From: Paraburkholderia silviterrae
Lineage (GTDB): Bacteria > Pseudomonadota > Gammaproteobacteria > Burkholderiales > Burkholderiaceae
Direction: 5' to 3'
Assembly (NCBI RefSeq): GCF_004353915.1
Contig: NZ_SMRP01000004.1
Location: forward strand, 378,567 to 442,566
DNA: 64,000 bases
Shown piece after piece: positions 39,524 through 48,378 of the stretch (the stretch's first letter is position 1; the number at the start of each line of letters is the position of its first letter). Made by a program: the position numbers and the translations under genes. Below the pieces are notes generated by a model that ran no database searches, was not told where the DNA came from, and was given only the letters and a program-made list of their open reading frames with translations.

Positions 39524-40489
39524 ATGGAAAACAAAGCGCATGCGTTCTGGGCGGGCGCCTTCACGCTGGGTCTGCTGGCCGTGATCGCGTTTGCGGTCTT
39601 CTTCTTCAGCGCCGACCGTACCGTGCGCGTGCCGTACGACCTCATCTCGCGCAGCAATGTGACGGGGCTCTATCCCGACGCCGCCGTGCGCTATCGCGGG
39701 CTCGATGTCGGCAAGGTGCAGTCGATCAAATTCGATCCGAGCCACCCGGGGCAGATCCGCATCCGGGTGGTGGTCGACCAGAAAGCGCCGATGACGCGTT
39801 CCACCTTCGGCACGCTCGCGCTCCAGGGCGTGACGGGCATCGCGTTCGTGCAGCTCGACGACAATGGCCTCGATCTTTCGCCGCTGCCTTCTTCCGAGAA
39901 GCACGTGGCCGAGATTCCGCTGCGCCCGGGCCTGCTCGACCAGTTGCAGCGGCGCGGCGAAGCGCTCATGCGCAAGCTCGACAGCATTGCCGGCGACGTC
40001 GACGAGATGCTGAGCGAGGAGAACCGCAAGCAGATCATGGCGACCGTCGCGAGCCTGCAGCAGGCCGCGAGCAGCGCGAACACGCTTGCGCAGCAACTGC
40101 AGCCGACCACCCAGCGCCTGCCGGGCGCGGTCGCCGACCTGCAGAAGACGCTGCAATCGACCAATCAGCTGATCACGAGCCTGAACCGCCCGGACGGCCC
40201 GTTCCAGGCCAATCTGAACAAGGCCGGCACGGCGGCGGCCCAGGCCGGGCAGGCGCTGAGCTCCATCGATGCGTCGATCCAGCAGCTTTCGGCGCGCGTG
40301 GGCTACGACACGCTGCCGCGCGTCGACTCGCTGACCGACGACGTGCGCTCGGCGATGCGTTCGGTCGACAAGGCGGCGGGCGCCTTCAGCACGAGCCCGA
40401 GCAGCCTGCTGTTCGGCGGCGCGCCGGTGCCCGCGCCGGGGCCGGGCGAGCCGGGCTTCGCCTGGCCCGCCGGCGCGGGCGCGAAGTAG
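39524..40489 (+). CDS. MlaD/MCE family substrate-binding protein
   Basis: The 321-residue protein has an N-terminal membrane anchor (A-F-W-A-G-A-F-T-L-G-L-L-A-V-I-A-F-A-V-F-F-F), an MCE domain (V-P-Y-D-L-I-S-R-S-N-V-T-G-L-Y...V-R-Y-R-G-L-D-V-G-K-V) and a helical C-terminal part. MCE proteins form hexamers that carry lipids across the periplasm. GAGGGAA precedes the ATG. The C-terminus ends in Pro/Gly/Ala. Confidence 0.92.
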   Translation: MENKAHAFWAGAFTLGLLAVIAFAVFFFSADRTVRVPYDLISRSNVTGLYPDAAVRYRGLDVGKVQSIKFDPSHPGQIRIRVVVDQKAPMTRSTFGTLALQGVTGIAFVQLDDNGLDLSPLPSSEKHVAEIPLRPGLLDQLQRRGEALMRKLDSIAGDVDEMLSEENRKQIMATVASLQQAASSANTLAQQLQPTTQRLPGAVADLQKTLQSTNQLITSLNRPDGPFQANLNKAGTAAAQAGQALSSIDASIQQLSARVGYDTLPRVDSLTDDVRSAMRSVDKAAGAFSTSPSSLLFGGAPVPAPGPGEPGFAWPAGAGAK

Positions 40490-40709
40490 CGTTGCGGCCG
40501 GCGCCGGCCGCGCTGCCCGTGCAGCGTGCGCCGGCCGCGCCACGCCACGCCACGCATCGCAGGCGCTCGCGCTCGAGCGTGCGCGAGGTGAGCCGGAGCG
40601 CGGCGGCAAAGTCGGAATACGTTCGGCGCATCTGGGCCTTGGGCAGCTTTGGGGGCATCGAGGCAGGCAACAAGCGCCGCATGAGTCGCATCAACTGGAA
40701 GGAATCGCA

Positions 40710-41342
40710 ATGTCACGCCAAGCCACTTCGTCACGCTCGCTTCTGAGGCTCTGCTGCGCCGCGCTCGCGGCGCTCGCCATCGGCACGCTGGCGGCGTGCG
40801 CCGGCAGATCCGCCGCGCTCTCCGATATCCGCTACGACCTCGGGCCGCAGCAGGAGGCGGTAGCTGCATCGCCGTCGCTGCCGCCGCTCAAGGTGCTCGA
40901 AGTGAGCGCGCCCCCGACACTCGACCACGAGGGCATTCTCTATCGCCTGAACGGCGACTCGCAGCGCTCGGGGCGCTACGCGGACAGCCGCTGGACGATG
41001 TCGCCCGCGCGCCTGCTCACGCAGCGCCTGCGCACCGCGCTCGCCTCGCGCGCCACCGTGCTCTCGGGCGCCGACGCCGTGCAGGCGCCCATGCTGAAAG
41101 TCGAACTCACGGAGTTCGAGCAGGTGTTCGACACGCCAACGCAAAGCGCCGGCGTGCTCGCCGCGCGCGCGACCCTCATGCAGGGCGGCAAGGTGATCGC
41201 GCAGCGCTCCTTCGTGGCGCGCGCACCCGCGAGCACGCCCGACGCCGCAGGCGGCGTAGCGGCGCTGCGCGCGGCGAGCGACGACTTCGCGGGCCAGATT
41301 GGCGCGTGGCTGGGCGCGCAGGCGTTCGCCGGCACGCCTTGA
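40710..41342 (+). CDS. PqiC-like ABC transport auxiliary lipoprotein
   Basis: The 210-residue lipoprotein has a signal ending in the lipobox L-A-A-C (acylated Cys29 or so), then the ABC-type transport auxiliary domain (D-I-R-Y-D-L-G-P...L-K-V-L-E-V-S-A-P-P...I-L-Y-R-L). It likely receives lipid from the MCE protein at the outer membrane. AAGGAA precedes the ATG. It follows the MCE gene after 220 bp. Confidence 0.88.
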   Translation: MSRQATSSRSLLRLCCAALAALAIGTLAACAGRSAALSDIRYDLGPQQEAVAASPSLPPLKVLEVSAPPTLDHEGILYRLNGDSQRSGRYADSRWTMSPARLLTQRLRTALASRATVLSGADAVQAPMLKVELTEFEQVFDTPTQSAGVLAARATLMQGGKVIAQRSFVARAPASTPDAAGGVAALRAASDDFAGQIGAWLGAQAFAGTP

Positions 41343-41374
41343 GAAACGCGGCGCCTGGCGCTTCGGAGCATGAC

Positions 41375-42568
41375 GTGCCCGCGCCCGCCACGCCACCCGC
41401 GCCCGAAATACCGCCGCGCCAGCCCTCCACGCTTTCGCGCCAGACGTTTGTTCTTTACACCGCGCTGATCGTCTACGCCTCGTGGTATCCGTTCTCCGGC
41501 TGGCGCTCGCTCGGGCTCGGCCCCTTCGACTATCTCGGCGATCCCTTTCCGAAATACTGGACGGTCTTCGACGTCGTCACCAACGTGCTCGGCTACATGC
41601 CGTTTGGCGCGCTGGCCGTGCTCGCCGCCTGGCCGCGTTGCCGCGGCTTGCTGGCGATCGCGCTCGCCACACTGGGCGGCACGCTGCTGTCGGGCGCGAT
41701 GGAGGCGGTGCAGACGTATTTGCCCACGCGCGTCGCCTCGAATCTCGACCTCACCACCAACGTACTCGGCGCGCTGCTGGGCGCGGCCGTTGCGGCGCCG
41801 GCCACTGGCGCGCTGCTCGAACGCGGCTTCCTGCGGCGGCTGCGCTTTCGCTGGTTCGAGCGCGACGCCGGCACGCTGATGGTGCTGGCTGCGCTCTGGC
41901 CGTTCGCGACAATGTTTCCCGTGCCGCGCCTGTTCGGCATGGGCGACTGGCCACGCGCGCTCTGGGAGCGCTTCGACGCATCGATGCAGGGCGCCGTGCT
42001 CGCCTGGGCGCCCGCCGCCTGGCAGCTGCGCGCCTGGCCCGACGCGCTGGCCGCGCGTCTGCCGGAGAGCGACTGGGAGGCGCTCATCACCGCGCTCAAC
42101 CTGTTCGCCGCCGCCGCGTTCGCCTCGCTGCCGATGCGCGCTCGCGCGCCGCGTGCGCGGCTCATCGTGCTGCTGATCGTGACCACGCTCGCCGTGAAAG
42201 CGGGCGCGACCTTCCTGCAATCGCAAAGCGGTCTCTTGTTCGACTGGGCGACGCCCGGCGCGCTTGCGGGTCTCGCGTGGGGCACGCTTGCGGCTTTCGT
42301 CGCGCTGCGTCTGCCGCGCACGGCGCGCGCCGCCGCCGCAACGGTGGCGCTGGCCGTCTCGCTCGTGCTCGTGAATGTGCTGCCGGTGAGTCCCTATTTC
42401 GATGTTCTGCTCGCCGACTGGCGCCAGGGCCGCTATCTGCACTTCAACGGGCTGGCACGCTGGCTCGCGTGGACATGGCCCTGGGCGGCGCTCGGCTGGA
42501 CGGCGTTCTCGCTGGAGCGCGCGTGGCTCGCGCGGCGCGCGCGCAGCCGGACGCGATCCGGCCGCTGA
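41375..42568 (+). CDS. VanZ family membrane protein
   Basis: A protein of about 397 residues with many membrane helices and the VanZ-like core (L-I-V-Y-A-S-W-Y-P-F ... D-V-V-T-N-V-L-G-Y-M-P-F-G ... E-A-V-Q-T-Y-L-P-T-R-V-A-S). The GTG at 41375 with GGAG 8 bases upstream is preferred; a TTG at 41339 overlapping the pqiC-like stop is also possible. VanZ-like proteins are of unsettled function and often sit in envelope gene sets. It probably belongs to the same transcript as the MCE genes. Confidence 0.82.
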   Translation: MPAPATPPAPEIPPRQPSTLSRQTFVLYTALIVYASWYPFSGWRSLGLGPFDYLGDPFPKYWTVFDVVTNVLGYMPFGALAVLAAWPRCRGLLAIALATLGGTLLSGAMEAVQTYLPTRVASNLDLTTNVLGALLGAAVAAPATGALLERGFLRRLRFRWFERDAGTLMVLAALWPFATMFPVPRLFGMGDWPRALWERFDASMQGAVLAWAPAAWQLRAWPDALAARLPESDWEALITALNLFAAAAFASLPMRARAPRARLIVLLIVTTLAVKAGATFLQSQSGLLFDWATPGALAGLAWGTLAAFVALRLPRTARAAAATVALAVSLVLVNVLPVSPYFDVLLADWRQGRYLHFNGLARWLAWTWPWAALGWTAFSLERAWLARRARSRTRSGR

Positions 42569-42797
42569 GGCGACCGACAAATGCTTTGACACGGCCCGCG
42601 ATGCGCAGCGCCGTGGACTGCGTGCCGGCTTGCGCATGGCCTCCGATGGCGCGCGGAGCGTTCACGCCACGCTCGCTATAATCGACCGCATTGCACAGGC
42701 CACATCCCCACAACCGCATTGCATCGACCGCGCCGCGAGAAACGCGAGCCGTACGGCCCGCGCGCGGCGCCCGACACTTCTCCGGTAGCCCCCCGCC

Positions 42798-43124
42798 ATG
42801 ACTGATTCGTTCTATCAACACCATGTCTTTTTCTGCCTGAACCAGCGCGAGCCCGGCGCCGATCGTCCGAGCTGCGCGAACTGCAACGCGCAGGCGATGC
42901 AGGAATACGCGAAAAAGCGCGTGAAGGAGCTGGGCCTCGCGGGCCCTGGCAAGGTGCGCATCAACAAGGCCGGCTGCCTCGACCGCTGCGAGGAAGGTCC
43001 CACCGTCGTCGTGTACCCCGAGGGCACCTGGTACACCTATGTCGACGAGAGCGACATCGAGGAGATCGTCGTCTCGCATCTGCAGAACGGCCAGGTGGTC
43101 GAGCGCCTGAAGATCGACCGCTGA
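42798..43124 (+). CDS. Thioredoxin-like [2Fe-2S] ferredoxin
   Basis: The 108-residue protein has Cys13, Cys26, Cys29, Cys60 and Cys64. Cys13, Cys26 or 29, Cys60 and Cys64 fit the ligand set of the thioredoxin-like 2Fe-2S family (H-H-V-F-F-C...N-K-A-G-C-L-D-R-C). It likely transfers electrons in the cytoplasm; partner unknown. A perfect TATAAT lies at 42677, with no clear -35. Followed by a hydrolase gene. Confidence 0.88.
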   Translation: MTDSFYQHHVFFCLNQREPGADRPSCANCNAQAMQEYAKKRVKELGLAGPGKVRINKAGCLDRCEEGPTVVVYPEGTWYTYVDESDIEEIVVSHLQNGQVVERLKIDR

Positions 43125-43182
43125 AGACCATCGAAAGAGCAACGCAAGGAACAACCCAGGGAACAACCCAAGAATCGCAACG

Positions 43183-43815
43183 ATGAACGCACAAACCGAG
43201 AAATTCCACATCGACGGTCCCGTCGGCCAGATCGAATGCGCACTCGATAGACCCGACGCAGGCACGCCGGTGCGCGGCATCGCGCTCGTCGCACATCCGC
43301 ATCCGCTCTTTGGCGGCACGATGGACAACAAGGTCGCGCAGACCCTCGCGCGCACGCTCGTGCAACTCGGCTACGTGACCTACCGTTCGAACTTCCGCGG
43401 CGTCGGCACGACGTCGGGCACGCACGACAATGGCATCGGCGAGCAGGACGACCTGCTCGAGCTCCTGCGCTACATGCGCGCGCAGCCGGGCCAGGCCGAC
43501 ATGCCGCTCGTGCTCGCGGGCTTCTCGTTTGGCACCTTCGTGCTCTCGCATGTCGCGAAGCGCTATCAGGAAGCGGGCGGGGCGATCGAGCGCATGGTGT
43601 TCGTCGGCACCGCGACAAGCCGCTGGGAAGTCGCGCCCGTGCGCGAGGACACGCTCGTGATCCACGGCGAGCTCGACGAGACCGTGCCGATTCTCTCGGT
43701 GTACGAATGGGCGCGGCCGCAAGAGTTGCCCATCGTCGTGATTCCGGGGGCGGAACACTTCCTGCATCGCAAGCTGCATATCCTCAAGCGCATCATCGTC
43801 GACGCCTGGCGCTGA
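43183..43815 (+). CDS. Small alpha/beta hydrolase
   Basis: This 210-residue hydrolase has the elbow G-F-S-F-G-T, an H-P-H-P-L-F-G-G-T-M-D-N-K segment and a His in P-G-A-E-H-F-L-H-R-K. It belongs to the CocE/dienelactone-like conserved group often found near the 2Fe-2S protein. Cytoplasmic; substrate unknown. The 58-bp spacing to the ferredoxin gene suggests one operon. Confidence 0.85.
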   Translation: MNAQTEKFHIDGPVGQIECALDRPDAGTPVRGIALVAHPHPLFGGTMDNKVAQTLARTLVQLGYVTYRSNFRGVGTTSGTHDNGIGEQDDLLELLRYMRAQPGQADMPLVLAGFSFGTFVLSHVAKRYQEAGGAIERMVFVGTATSRWEVAPVREDTLVIHGELDETVPILSVYEWARPQELPIVVIPGAEHFLHRKLHILKRIIVDAWR

Positions 43816-44188
43816 ACGGCGCACGCGGGGCGGGCGCACACACGGTGTCCGCGTCGCCCGCGTGGTCCATTGCAAGCCGCGCGTCGGTCGATCGCGAGCC
43901 AGACGAAGGAATACGTGAGCGCAATGCAAGCGCGCGGCAAAAACAAGCCAAAAACACGCGTCATGCGAGCGACATACGTGAAAAATGCGCGACAGGTAGG
44001 CGCAAACGTGTGCTCAGTTCGAAAAACGCCATCACGTGACGCGTATAATGGGCGGTCTTTTTTGCGCACCGCCGCGCCCGTTTTCGTTGTGTTCTGGCGT
44101 GTGAGCGAGGCGCCGCAGTTCGGCCCCCGACACGTGCGCCCCATGGCGCACAACGTTCTCCCGACCCCAATTCGCTCGACCTGAACCT
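43816..44188. other. 373-bp spacer in front of the D,D-carboxypeptidase gene
   Basis: No supported gene. It holds TATAAT at 44044-44049 without a good -35 at normal spacing, and the palindrome TCACGTGA at 44032-44039 just before it, which could be an operator. A long C/G hairpin (CACGCGGG/CCCGCGTG) lies near the hydrolase stop. Confidence 0.4.
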
Positions 44189-45403
44189 ATGCGTTTTCTC
44201 TCCTCCGGCCAGCAATCCTCCTTCGTCTCTTCCTCCATCGTGCGCAAAGTCACGCTCGGCGCGTTGCTGCCCGCCACGCTCCTCGCGAGCGCGACGGCCT
44301 TCGCGCAGGTGCCGCCGCCCGCGGTGAACGCGCGCTCGTGGGTGCTCGTGGACGCCACCGCGAACCAGGTGCTCGCCTCGGGCAACGCCGACGAGCGCGT
44401 CGAGCCGGCCTCGCTCACGAAGCTGATGACGGCGTATCTCGTCTTCGAGGCGCTGCAGACGAAGAAGATCACGATGGACCAGATCGTCACGCCGAGCGAA
44501 GCCGTGCGCCGCGTGAAGAACGACGAATCGCGCATGTTCATCGAGGCGGACAAGCCGGTCTCGGTGCACGATCTCGTCTACGGCATGATCATCCAGTCGG
44601 GCAACGACGCGGCCATCGCGCTGGCGGAGCTCGTGGGCGGCAGCGAGGCGAACTTCGTCAACATGATGAACGCCGAGGCGCAGAAGCTCGGCATGGCGCA
44701 TACGCATTTCGCCGACGTGAACGGCATGCCCGACCCGAATCACTACACGACGGCCGGCGACCTTGCCACGCTCTCCGCGCACCTGATCCGCGACTATCCC
44801 GAGTACTACAGCATCTTCTCGGAGAAGGAGTTCACGTATAACAAGATCAAGCAGCCGAACCGCAACCGCCTGTTGTGGATCGACCCGACCGTCGACGGCC
44901 TGAAGACCGGTCACACGAAGGCCGCGGGCTACTGCCTGATCGCCTCGGCCAAGCGTCCGCTCGCGGGCGGCGGCAACCGCCGTCTCGTGTCCGTGGTGAT
45001 GGGCGAGCAGAAAGAGCGCGATCGCACGCAGGACAGCATGAAATTGCTGAGCTACGGCTATAGCGCCTACGACACCACGCGCATCTACGCGGCCAACCAG
45101 GCCGTTGCCACGCCGCGTGTCTACAAGGGCGCGCTGGACGCCGTCAAGGTGGGCGTGAAGAAGGATCAATACGTCACGCTGCCCAAGGGCGCCGCCGACA
45201 AGGCCAAGCCGCAGATCGAGATCACCAGCCCGCTGATCGCGCCGTTCGCGGACGGCCAGCAGGTCGGCACGGCGAAGTTCGTCGGCGCGGACGGCAAGGT
45301 GCTCACGCAGTTCCCGCTCGTCGCGCTCCAGCCGGTGCCGCAAGCGGGCATCGCGGGCCGCGTGTGGGATTCGCTCATGCTCATGTTCAACAAGAAGAAG
45401 TAA
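44189..45403 (+). CDS. dacC: D-alanyl-D-alanine carboxypeptidase (PBP5/6 type)
   Basis: The 404-residue periplasmic enzyme trims the terminal D-Ala of peptidoglycan stem peptides. Signal peptide ends A-F-A-Q (about residue 40). Active-site motifs are S-L-T-K (Ser75), S-G-N (Ser137) and K-T-G (Lys239). The C-terminal domain and a basic end (F-N-K-K-K) provide membrane attachment. The stop TAA directly abuts the next ATG, so the D-amino acid aminotransferase is coupled to it. Confidence 0.94.
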   Translation: MRFLSSGQQSSFVSSSIVRKVTLGALLPATLLASATAFAQVPPPAVNARSWVLVDATANQVLASGNADERVEPASLTKLMTAYLVFEALQTKKITMDQIVTPSEAVRRVKNDESRMFIEADKPVSVHDLVYGMIIQSGNDAAIALAELVGGSEANFVNMMNAEAQKLGMAHTHFADVNGMPDPNHYTTAGDLATLSAHLIRDYPEYYSIFSEKEFTYNKIKQPNRNRLLWIDPTVDGLKTGHTKAAGYCLIASAKRPLAGGGNRRLVSVVMGEQKERDRTQDSMKLLSYGYSAYDTTRIYAANQAVATPRVYKGALDAVKVGVKKDQYVTLPKGAADKAKPQIEITSPLIAPFADGQQVGTAKFVGADGKVLTQFPLVALQPVPQAGIAGRVWDSLMLMFNKKK

Positions 45404-46399
45404 ATGAACGCGCCGACCTCGACTTCGAATCCGCATTCGGGTGAAGCCGCAGAGCCCATCGTCTGGCTCAACGGCGAGCTCACGCCGCTCTGCGAAGCGC
45501 GCGTGCCGGTGCTCGACCGTGGCTTCATCTTCGGCGACGGCATCTACGAAGTGGTACCCGTCTATGCGCTCGAAGCCGAGGGCGCCGAGCCCGGCGCGGG
45601 CAAGCTGCGCGTGCCGTTTCGCATCGCGCAGCACCTCGCGCGGCTCGCGCGTTCGCTGGACAAGGTCGGCATTGCGAATCCGTTTGACGAGGCCGGCTGG
45701 CGCGCGCTCATCGCGCGTGTGATCGAGGCCAACGAGGCGGCCGGGGCGCTCGCGCGCGACGCGCACGCGAACGTCTACCTGCAGGTGACGCGCGGCGTCG
45801 CGAAGCGCGGCCACGCGTTCCCGGCGGGCGTGACGCCCACCGTGCTCGTGATGGCCAATCCGCTCGTGATGCCCGGCGCCGCGCAGCGCGCGAGCGGCGT
45901 GGCCTGCGTCACGGCCGAGGACCGCCGCTGGCTCAATTGCGACATCAAGTCGACCTCGCTGCTCGGCAACGTGCTGATGGCGCAGAACGCGGCGGAGCAC
46001 GGCGTGTTCGAGACGATCCAGTTGCGTGATGGCTGGCTGACCGAAGCGTCGTCGTCGAATGTGTGGGTCGTGAAGGACGGCGCGCTCTATGCGCCGCCGC
46101 GCAGCAACAAGATTCTCGAAGGCATCCGCTACGGGCTCGTCGAGGAGCTGGCGCAGGAATGCGGGATTCGCTTCGAAGCGCGCGAGATCGACGAAGCGGC
46201 GCTGCGCGCCGCCGACGAGCTGCTCGTAACTTCGGCCACCAAGGAGATCCTGCCGGTGGTCGAGCTCGACGGGCAGGGCGTGGGCAGCGGCAAGCCGGGC
46301 CCGGTCTATGCCGCCCTCTACGAGGCTTATCAGCGTGCGAAAGCGCGCGAGGCGCGCGCGGTGTTCGCGGCGCGTGAAGCTCTGGCGGCTTGCAAGTAA
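45404..46399 (+). CDS. dat: D-amino acid aminotransferase
   Basis: A 331-residue PLP fold-type IV enzyme. The PLP-binding Lys182 lies in N-C-D-I-K-S-T-S-L-L-G, and L-D-R-G-F-I-F-G-D-G-I-Y-E is near residue 37. It interconverts D-alanine, D-glutamate and the matching oxo acids, which fits D-Ala release by the coupled carboxypeptidase. It starts immediately after the preceding stop (TAAATG). Confidence 0.9.
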   Translation: MNAPTSTSNPHSGEAAEPIVWLNGELTPLCEARVPVLDRGFIFGDGIYEVVPVYALEAEGAEPGAGKLRVPFRIAQHLARLARSLDKVGIANPFDEAGWRALIARVIEANEAAGALARDAHANVYLQVTRGVAKRGHAFPAGVTPTVLVMANPLVMPGAAQRASGVACVTAEDRRWLNCDIKSTSLLGNVLMAQNAAEHGVFETIQLRDGWLTEASSSNVWVVKDGALYAPPRSNKILEGIRYGLVEELAQECGIRFEAREIDEAALRAADELLVTSATKEILPVVELDGQGVGSGKPGPVYAALYEAYQRAKAREARAVFAAREALAACK

Positions 46400-46428
46400 G
46401 CCGAGGCTTCGCTACAGGAAGTGGAAAT

Positions 46429-46728
46429 ATGACTGCATCTGAACTGAATGGCGGCGCTCAGGCGAGCGCAAAAGAATCCCTGATCGAATTCCCCTGCGAT
46501 TTCCCCATCAAGGTGATGGGCAAGACGCATCCGGAGTTTCAGGACACCATCGTCGCGGTGCTGCGCGAATTCGATGGCGACTTCGACACGGCGACCATCG
46601 AATCGCGTCCGTCGAGCGGCGGCAACTACACGGGCCTCACTGTGACCGTGCGCACCACGAGCCAGGCCCATCTCGACGATATCTATCGCGCGCTCACCGG
46701 GCATCCGATGGTGAAGATCGTGCTGTAA
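46429..46728 (+). CDS. YbeD/DUF493 family protein
   Basis: The 99-residue protein has F-P-C-D-F-P-I-K-V-M-G and the ferredoxin-like fold of YbeD. In proteobacteria it lies between a penicillin-binding carboxypeptidase and lipB, exactly as here except for the interposed LysR/DUF2917 pair. Likely a small regulatory protein. The ATG at 46429 is chosen over the upstream in-frame start. Confidence 0.88.
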   Translation: MTASELNGGAQASAKESLIEFPCDFPIKVMGKTHPEFQDTIVAVLREFDGDFDTATIESRPSSGGNYTGLTVTVRTTSQAHLDDIYRALTGHPMVKIVL

Positions 46729-46762
46729 CGCGCGCCGAGGCTTGTGCGCGCGTGTTCCCGCA

Positions 46763-46788
46763 AGGGCTGCTTTCGGGCGGCCCTTTTC
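46763..46788 (+). terminator. Intrinsic terminator after the YbeD gene
   Basis: AGGGCTGC-TTTCGG-GCGGCCCT (46763-46784; one G-U pair) followed by TTTC, 35 bases past the stop. It ends the dacC-dat-ybeD transcript. Confidence 0.7.
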
Positions 46789-46891
46789 GCATCTGCGCGT
46801 TGATGCGCTTCGATGCGCGTTGATGCGCCGTTGATGCTCCGCCGATGCGTTGCCTTCGTGTGCGGCGCCAGGCGCGATCCGCTCTGCGCAA

Positions 46892-47869
46892 TCAGAGCGC
46901 GTCGTCTTCGCGCACGCGCAGCGCCGCGGCGGCGGCCGTCATGAGCGGGCCCGCCTCGCAAGCGTCTTCATACAGCCTGCGAAAGCGCGCGACCTCGTCG
47001 AACACCCAGTTGCGAAATGCCTGCACGCGCTCGGTCTCGAGGCGCTGCGGCGTGCAGATGAAGTAGTAGCGCCACGGGCTTGGCCCGTCGACGTCCTTGA
47101 AGAGCCGCACGAGCCGGCCGCGGGTGATCTCGTGCATGGCCAGCGAGCGCCGCACGAGCGCGATGCCCTGGCCGTCCATGGCGGCCTGCAGCAGATTCGA
47201 CGAATCCTGATAGAGCACGCCGCGCTTGGGCTCGGTCATGTCCTGCATGCCGGCGGCGTCGAACCAGGGGCGCCAGAGCTCGTCGTCGGAACGCAATAGC
47301 GGCAGCTTCGCAAGCTCGCGCGGATCCTCGGGCAGCTTGCCGCCGTTGAAGTCCGGCGAGCACGCGGGGAAGAAGATCTCGTCGAGCAGCAGCTCGGCGT
47401 GCAGCCCCGGATAGTGGCCGTAGCCGAAGCGCACGCCCACGTCGACGTCGTCGCGCGCGAAGTCCACCAGCGAGTTCGTCGACTGCAGCTCGACGTCCCA
47501 TTGCGGATGAGCTTCGATGAAGCGGCCGATGCGCGGCGTGACCCAGCGCGCGGCAAACGACGAGAGCATCGACACCACGAGGCGCCGGTCGCGGTCGCCC
47601 GCGCGGATCTCCTGGGTGGCGAGCGCCAGTTGCGTGAGGGCGTCGCGCACCTGGCCCGCGTAGCGGCGGCCCGTATCGGTGAGGCGCACGCGCTTGCCGT
47701 CGCGGGCAAAGAGCGCGATGCCGAGCTCGCCTTCGAGGGCGCGAATCTGGTGGCTGACCGCGCCGTGCGTGACGAACAACTCGTCGGCGGCGCGCGAGAA
47801 GCTTTCGTGGCGGGCGGCGGCCTCGAACGCCTTGAGGGCGTTGAGCGCGGGAAGCTGGCGCATGTCCAT
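46892..47869 (-). CDS. LysR family regulator (GcvA-like)
   Basis: The 325-residue protein starts M-D-M-R-Q-L-P-A-L-N-A-L-K-A-F-E-A-A-A-R-H. It has an N-terminal winged helix (S-F-S-R-A-A-D-E-L-F-V-T-H-G-A-V-S-H-Q-I) and a PBP2-type ligand domain, as in GcvA. The start at 47869 removes a long unlikely N-terminal extension. Divergent from a DUF2917 gene. It probably controls that gene and itself through the dyad in the spacer; the ligand is unknown. Confidence 0.87.
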   Translation of the reverse strand: MDMRQLPALNALKAFEAAARHESFSRAADELFVTHGAVSHQIRALEGELGIALFARDGKRVRLTDTGRRYAGQVRDALTQLALATQEIRAGDRDRRLVVSMLSSFAARWVTPRIGRFIEAHPQWDVELQSTNSLVDFARDDVDVGVRFGYGHYPGLHAELLLDEIFFPACSPDFNGGKLPEDPRELAKLPLLRSDDELWRPWFDAAGMQDMTEPKRGVLYQDSSNLLQAAMDGQGIALVRRSLAMHEITRGRLVRLFKDVDGPSPWRYYFICTPQRLETERVQAFRNWVFDEVARFRRLYEDACEAGPLMTAAAAALRVREDDAL

Positions 47870-47872
47870 CGT

Positions 47873-47899
47873 AATTTTTCTCACATAGCCGTGAAAATT
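47873..47899. promoter_or_regulatory. AATTTT-N15-AAAATT dyad between the LysR and DUF2917 genes
   Basis: Inverted arms with an inner CAC...GTG lie right at the LysR start, in the 99-bp divergent spacer. This fits an autoregulated LysR site. Confidence 0.4.
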
Positions 47900-47968
47900 G
47901 ATCGTTTTGCCCGATCCCTTGCTGCGTCTACGATTGTAGCCATTGGTGCAGGACTTTCGGAGGCGAAA

Positions 47969-48295
47969 ATGAGAGAGATTTCTTCGGATATCACTTTTGA
48001 GGTTGGAGCGGATCAAGTCGCTTCGGTGCGGGTGGCGCGCAGCACGCGGCTGACCGTGCGCTGCGGCGCGGTCTGGGTCACGCGCAGCGACGACACCGCC
48101 GACTACTGGCTCGAGCCTGGCCACACGCTGCGGCTGCGGCGCGGCGAGCGCCTGTGGATTGGCGCCGAGCAGGGCGGGGCGGCCTGGGTGGCGTTCGCGA
48201 CACCCGCGCGCGTGAGCGAGCGCGTGGTCGATTGGGCCACGCGTCTCGCGGCGCGCTGGGGCATCCATGCACGCGACGGGTGGCGGACGGTTTGA
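47969..48295 (+). CDS. DUF2917 family protein
   Basis: The 108-residue protein (M-R-E-I-S-S-D-I-T-F-E-V) contains the DUF2917 core V-R-C-G-A-V-W-V-T-R-S-D-D-T-A-D-Y-W-L and looks like a small beta-barrel (cupin-like) domain. GGAGG precedes the ATG at 47969. Divergent from, and likely under, the LysR regulator. Function unknown. Confidence 0.85.
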   Translation: MREISSDITFEVGADQVASVRVARSTRLTVRCGAVWVTRSDDTADYWLEPGHTLRLRRGERLWIGAEQGGAAWVAFATPARVSERVVDWATRLAARWGIHARDGWRTV

Positions 48296-48378
48296 GCGGC
48301 CCGGGTGTGGTTAGTGTGGTTTAAGGTGGCTCAAGGGGCTCGGCGCGCTTGTCCTGAATTAGGTAAACTTCGGGGATC

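Noticed and set aside
39176..40609. Minus-strand ORF across the 12-bp repeats and the MCE gene
   Set aside because: Open only because of base composition; it overlaps a clear MCE protein.
43961..46000. 679-codon minus-strand ORF over dacC and dat
   Set aside because: Antisense of two genes with intact active sites.
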